Assembly (NCBI GenBank): GCA_014763515.1
Contig: JACXVH010000078.1
Span: forward strand, 1-7,382
Reading direction: 5' to 3'
Length of the DNA: 7,382 nucleotides
Origin: Flavobacteriaceae bacterium
GTDB taxonomy: Bacteria > Bacteroidota > Bacteroidia > Flavobacteriales > Flavobacteriaceae
Positions 5,322-7,382 of this stretch are shown here, one piece after another. The position numbers and the translations under genes were made by a program. Each line of letters starts with the position of its first letter. Positions within the stretch are counted from its first letter, which is position 1. The notes beneath the pieces were generated by a model. The model saw only the letters and a list, made by a program, of their open reading frames with translations, searched no databases and was not told where the DNA came from.

Positions 5322-5879
5322 TTGAAAGCTGTTATAAACCAACATAAACTTTTCTTTGTTTTTTTATTTAAGTTTTTAGTCTTTTACATAATTTTTGCAT
5401 CAGCCTATAAAGTTTATTTAAATCAATATGATGTTTCTAAATTTGAAATAGATTTTATTTCTGAAAACGTTGCACATCAAACCGTTTCAGTTTTAATTTT
5501 TTTTGGAGTTAATGCACAAACATTTCATCACGAATTTGAACCATCGATGAAAATAATTTATAAGGAAAAATATGCTGCTCGTATTGTTGAAGGATGTAAT
5601 GCAATTAGTGTTATTATTTTATTTGCTTCTTTTGTATTTGCTTTTTCAAATGGTTTTAAAAGAACATTATCTTTCATATTTTTTGGAACCTTACTCATTT
5701 ATGGTTTGAATATTGTTAGAATTGCTTTATTAACATATTTTCTATATTACTATCCCCAATACGAAACGCTTCTTCACGGAACTATTTTTCCTTTGTTTAT
5801 TTATGGAGTCGTTTTTATACTTTGGGTTTTGTGGGTAACTAGATTTTCAGGTTTTAATCAACAAAATGTTAAAAAATAA
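5322..5879 (+). CDS. xrtF: exosortase family protein XrtF
   Basis: An integral inner-membrane cysteine protease/transpeptidase-like enzyme of the exosortase/archaeosortase superfamily. Relatives cleave C-terminal sorting signals of exported proteins. The 185 residues show the expected triad: C92 in RIVEGCNAISVIIL (87-100), R133 in LNIVRIALL (129-137), and H152 in LLHGTIFPLFIYGVVF (150-165). Hydrophobic segments lie at about 11-32, 93-109, 116-140 and 154-173. The start is TTG at 5322: the frame has a stop at 5307-5309 and no ATG before residue 76, which is far too late. The basic leader and first membrane segment match the family's usual N-terminus. The gene overlaps the next one by 14 bases, as in the two-gene XrtF module typical of Flavobacteriia. 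No candidate substrate is seen in the window, and to my knowledge the natural targets of XrtF are not established. Confidence 0.93.
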   Translation: MKAVINQHKLFFVFLFKFLVFYIIFASAYKVYLNQYDVSKFEIDFISENVAHQTVSVLIFFGVNAQTFHHEFEPSMKIIYKEKYAARIVEGCNAISVIILFASFVFAFSNGFKRTLSFIFFGTLLIYGLNIVRIALLTYFLYYYPQYETLLHGTIFPLFIYGVVFILWVLWVTRFSGFNQQNVKK

Positions 5880-6291
5880 AAAATCAATATTTGGAATCAT
5901 TTTTTTAATTGGTTTGCTTGTAATTGTAAGGTATTATGAGCAAATAATTTTTTACGATCCTTTTATTAATTTTTTCAAATACGAATTTCAAGATAAAATA
6001 TTACCCGAATACAATTTAAATAAACTTTTTTTAAATCTTCTTTTTAGGTATTCAATTAATACAGTTATTTCAATATCTATAATTTATCTATTATTTAAAG
6101 ATAAAATGACAATAAAAATAACTGCTATTTTATATGTTGTTTTCTTTTTTATTCTTTCAATATTTTTTTTGATAGTTTTAAAATTTTATAACGATCATTT
6201 ATTATTGTTTTACCTAAGAAGGTTTTTGATTCAACCTATATTTTTAATTTTGTTTATACCTGCGTTTTATTATCAAAAGATCAATAAATAA
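5866..6291 (+). CDS. exosortase F system-associated membrane protein
   Basis: A 141-residue integral membrane protein of unknown biochemical role that accompanies XrtF in Bacteroidota. Hydrophobic segments lie at about 7-22, 56-77, 84-106 and 120-136, so four membrane spans are likely. Recognisable conserved patches are YDPF (30-33), LFRYSIN (59-65), FYLRRFLIQP (115-124) and IPAFYYQ (131-137). The charged Arg pair next to the last span and the aromatic YDPF loop are the most distinctive. The ATG at 5866 lies inside the end of xrtF, giving a 14-base overlap and implying coupled translation. No catalytic residues are apparent, so an accessory or complex-forming role with XrtF is inferred only from this constant pairing. 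The reading frame is very rich in A and T, like its neighbours. Confidence 0.88.
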   Translation: MLKNKKSIFGIIFLIGLLVIVRYYEQIIFYDPFINFFKYEFQDKILPEYNLNKLFLNLLFRYSINTVISISIIYLLFKDKMTIKITAILYVVFFFILSIFFLIVLKFYNDHLLLFYLRRFLIQPIFLILFIPAFYYQKINK

Positions 6292-6320
6292 TTTGTATAT
6301 TAGATAGAATTTACAAATTA
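6289..6320 (+). repeat. 9-bp perfect inverted repeat spanning a gene junction
   Basis: TAATTTGTA (6289-6297) and TACAAATTA (6312-6320) are perfect inverted copies with a 14-base loop. The left arm contains the stop codon of the exosortase-associated gene, and the right arm ends on the A of the next ATG. In RNA it could mask the start codon, and in DNA it could be an operator. It has no T tail, so it is not a terminator. AT-rich composition makes chance occurrence possible. Confidence 0.35.
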
Positions 6321-7147
6321 TGAAGGTTAAAAAATACTCGGGTGAGGTAGTTTCGTACGATCGAAAAAAGTTAATTCATTCTCTTGTTCATGCTGGGGCT
6401 TCTTTAGATATTGCAAAACAAATTATAAATGAAGTTGAGCATCTTTTTTTTGATGGAATAACATCAAAACAAATTTTTAACATTGCTTTCAAAAAATTAA
6501 AACTACATTCTAAAGCACACGCAGCTCGCTATAATTTGAAAAATGGAATTCAAAAGTTAGGTCCAGCCGGATTTTATTTTGAAAAATTTATTGCTAGAAT
6601 ATTTGAATTGCAAGGATATAAAACTTCTACAAATGTGTTTCTTGATGGAAAATGTGTCTCTCATGAATTGGATGTTTTAATAAAAAAAGACAAACATGTG
6701 GCAATGGTTGAATGCAAGTTTCATGGTAGTCAAGAAGCAAAAACTGATGTAAAAGTGCCTATGTATATCTTGTCAAGATATAATGATTTAAAAAATAATA
6801 GTTATGCAATTTTCGAGCAAGGTGAGCAAATAACAAAATGTTGGATAGTTACCAATAATAAATTTACAGAAGACGCAATAAAATTTGGTGTTTGTAGCCA
6901 ATTGAATCTCTTAAGTTGGAATTATCCATTGGATAAAAGTTTGAAAGATTTAGTTAACCAATACCATGTTTATCCGGTAACATGTTTAACTACTTTAACA
7001 CAAGCAGAAAAAGAAATTTTGCTAATTGAAAATATTCTCACAGTATATGATTTTGTTCATTTCAGGAAAAAAAACTCAAAATTAAAGTTGAGTCAAACGC
7101 GATTAAATAATGTACTTAAAGAATGTTCCCAACTTTTAAATTATTGA
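6320..7147 (+). CDS. ATP-cone domain fused to a PD-(D/E)XK (Mrr-like) nuclease
   Basis: A 275-residue protein in three parts. Residues 1-80 form an ATP-cone, the nucleotide-sensing module known from ribonucleotide reductases and NrdR. It begins with the standard VKKYSGEVVSYDRKKLIHSL (3-22). Residues about 84-200 form a restriction-endonuclease-like fold. This part holds a helix with E87 (FYFEKFIARIFELQGY), then D118 in HELDVLI (115-121) and the E131-C-K133 motif in VAMVECKFHG (127-136), giving a complete D...ExK active site. The C-terminal 60-70 residues are mostly helical and not recognised. The likely activity is DNA or RNA cleavage controlled by ATP or dATP binding; this is inferred from the domains. 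The gene starts 28 bases after the exosortase pair and ends 1 base before a metallo-beta-lactamase-fold nuclease gene, so those two are probably co-translated. No methylase or specificity subunit is nearby, so it is not an obvious restriction-modification enzyme. Confidence 0.85.
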   Translation: MKVKKYSGEVVSYDRKKLIHSLVHAGASLDIAKQIINEVEHLFFDGITSKQIFNIAFKKLKLHSKAHAARYNLKNGIQKLGPAGFYFEKFIARIFELQGYKTSTNVFLDGKCVSHELDVLIKKDKHVAMVECKFHGSQEAKTDVKVPMYILSRYNDLKNNSYAIFEQGEQITKCWIVTNNKFTEDAIKFGVCSQLNLLSWNYPLDKSLKDLVNQYHVYPVTCLTTLTQAEKEILLIENILTVYDFVHFRKKNSKLKLSQTRLNNVLKECSQLLNY

Positions 7148-7148
7148 T

Positions 7149-7382
7149 ATGAAGATTCACTTTTTTGGAGCCGCAGAAACTGTTACAGGTTCAAAAACAT
7201 TAATTGAAACGGAAGAACTAAATATTTTAGTAGATTGTGGGATGTTTCAAGGTTTAAAAGAGTTACGTGTTTTAAACAGAGCGCCTCTGCCTTTTAATGT
7301 GGAAAGTATTGATTGCGTAATTTTAACACACGGTCATTTAGATCATTGTGGCTGGTTGCCGTTACTAGTGAAATATGGATTT
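7149..7382 (+). CDS. MBL-fold (beta-CASP/YSH1-like) RNA-processing hydrolase, N-terminal part
   Basis: The first 78 codons of a gene cut by the window edge. The start MKIHFFGAAETVTGSKTLIE (1-20) with GAAxTVTGS (7-15) is the hallmark of the CPSF-73/YSH1-like branch of metallo-beta-lactamase-fold nucleases. DCGMFQG (29-35) and the zinc-binding THGHLDHCGWLP (60-71), with H61, H63, D65 and H66, follow in order. Full-length relatives are about 450 residues and carry a beta-CASP domain and a zinc-dependent endo- or exoribonuclease site; those parts are outside the window. The ATG lies one base after the stop of the ATP-cone nuclease gene, so translational coupling is very likely. The exact substrate cannot be told from this fragment. 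Confidence 0.9.
   Translation, partial: MKIHFFGAAETVTGSKTLIETEELNILVDCGMFQGLKELRVLNRAPLPFNVESIDCVILTHGHLDHCGWLPLLVKYGF

Noticed and set aside
5153..5347. 64-codon plus-strand open frame between the GAF gene and xrtF
   Set aside because: It is antisense to the start of the GAF gene, crosses the divergent promoter region and enters xrtF out of frame.
6226..6252. TTG-N16-TAATTTTG promoter-like match ahead of the ATP-cone gene
   Set aside because: It lies within the coding sequence for a hydrophobic span of the preceding gene, the spacer is one base short, and T-rich codons produce such matches easily. Co-transcription from xrtF is an equally good explanation.
6320..7147. ATP-cone nuclease as part of a classic restriction-modification system
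   Set aside because: No methyltransferase or specificity gene is in the window, and the neighbours are exosortase and MBL-fold genes. The incomplete right side leaves this open but unsupported.

Overview
The window looks like chromosomal DNA of a Bacteroidota bacterium, most likely a member of the Flavobacteriaceae close to Flavobacterium. The support is its strong AT-richness, a short primary sigma factor without region 1.1, promoters of the Bacteroidota form TTTG / TAnnTTTG, almost no Shine-Dalgarno sequences, a type IX secretion (T9SS) sorting tail, and an exosortase of the XrtF type. No rRNA, tRNA, CRISPR array, insertion sequence or attachment site was seen.

Left edge (1-215): the last 21 codons of a gene read as the end of a T9SS C-terminal sorting domain. 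A possible 28-codon membrane peptide overlaps its stop codon. A bidirectional hairpin terminator then separates these genes from the convergent minus-strand genes.

Minus-strand block (216-5250): reading in the direction of transcription, a GAF-domain free methionine-(R)-sulfoxide reductase is followed by rpsO (S15), pnp (polynucleotide phosphorylase), the primary sigma factor rpoD, and rpe (ribulose-phosphate 3-epimerase). rpsO, pnp, rpoD and rpe each have at least one intrinsic terminator behind them, so these housekeeping genes are neighbours but largely separate transcription units. The rpsO promoter is a textbook match to the consensus that the sigma factor encoded here is expected to read. 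The rpe gene is odd: its only usable start codon lies upstream of, or inside, an apparent core promoter, and its first residues do not match the family.

Plus-strand block (5322-7382): xrtF (with a TTG start) overlaps a gene for an exosortase F system-associated membrane protein. It is followed by a protein joining an ATP-cone nucleotide-sensing domain to a PD-(D/E)XK nuclease domain. One base after that stop begins a metallo-beta-lactamase-fold hydrolase of the RNA-processing (beta-CASP/YSH1-like) type, cut by the window end. The last two look like a coupled two-nuclease unit and are the best candidate here for an uncharacterised system. The divergent spacer between the GAF gene and xrtF carries near-symmetric promoter elements around a small palindrome.
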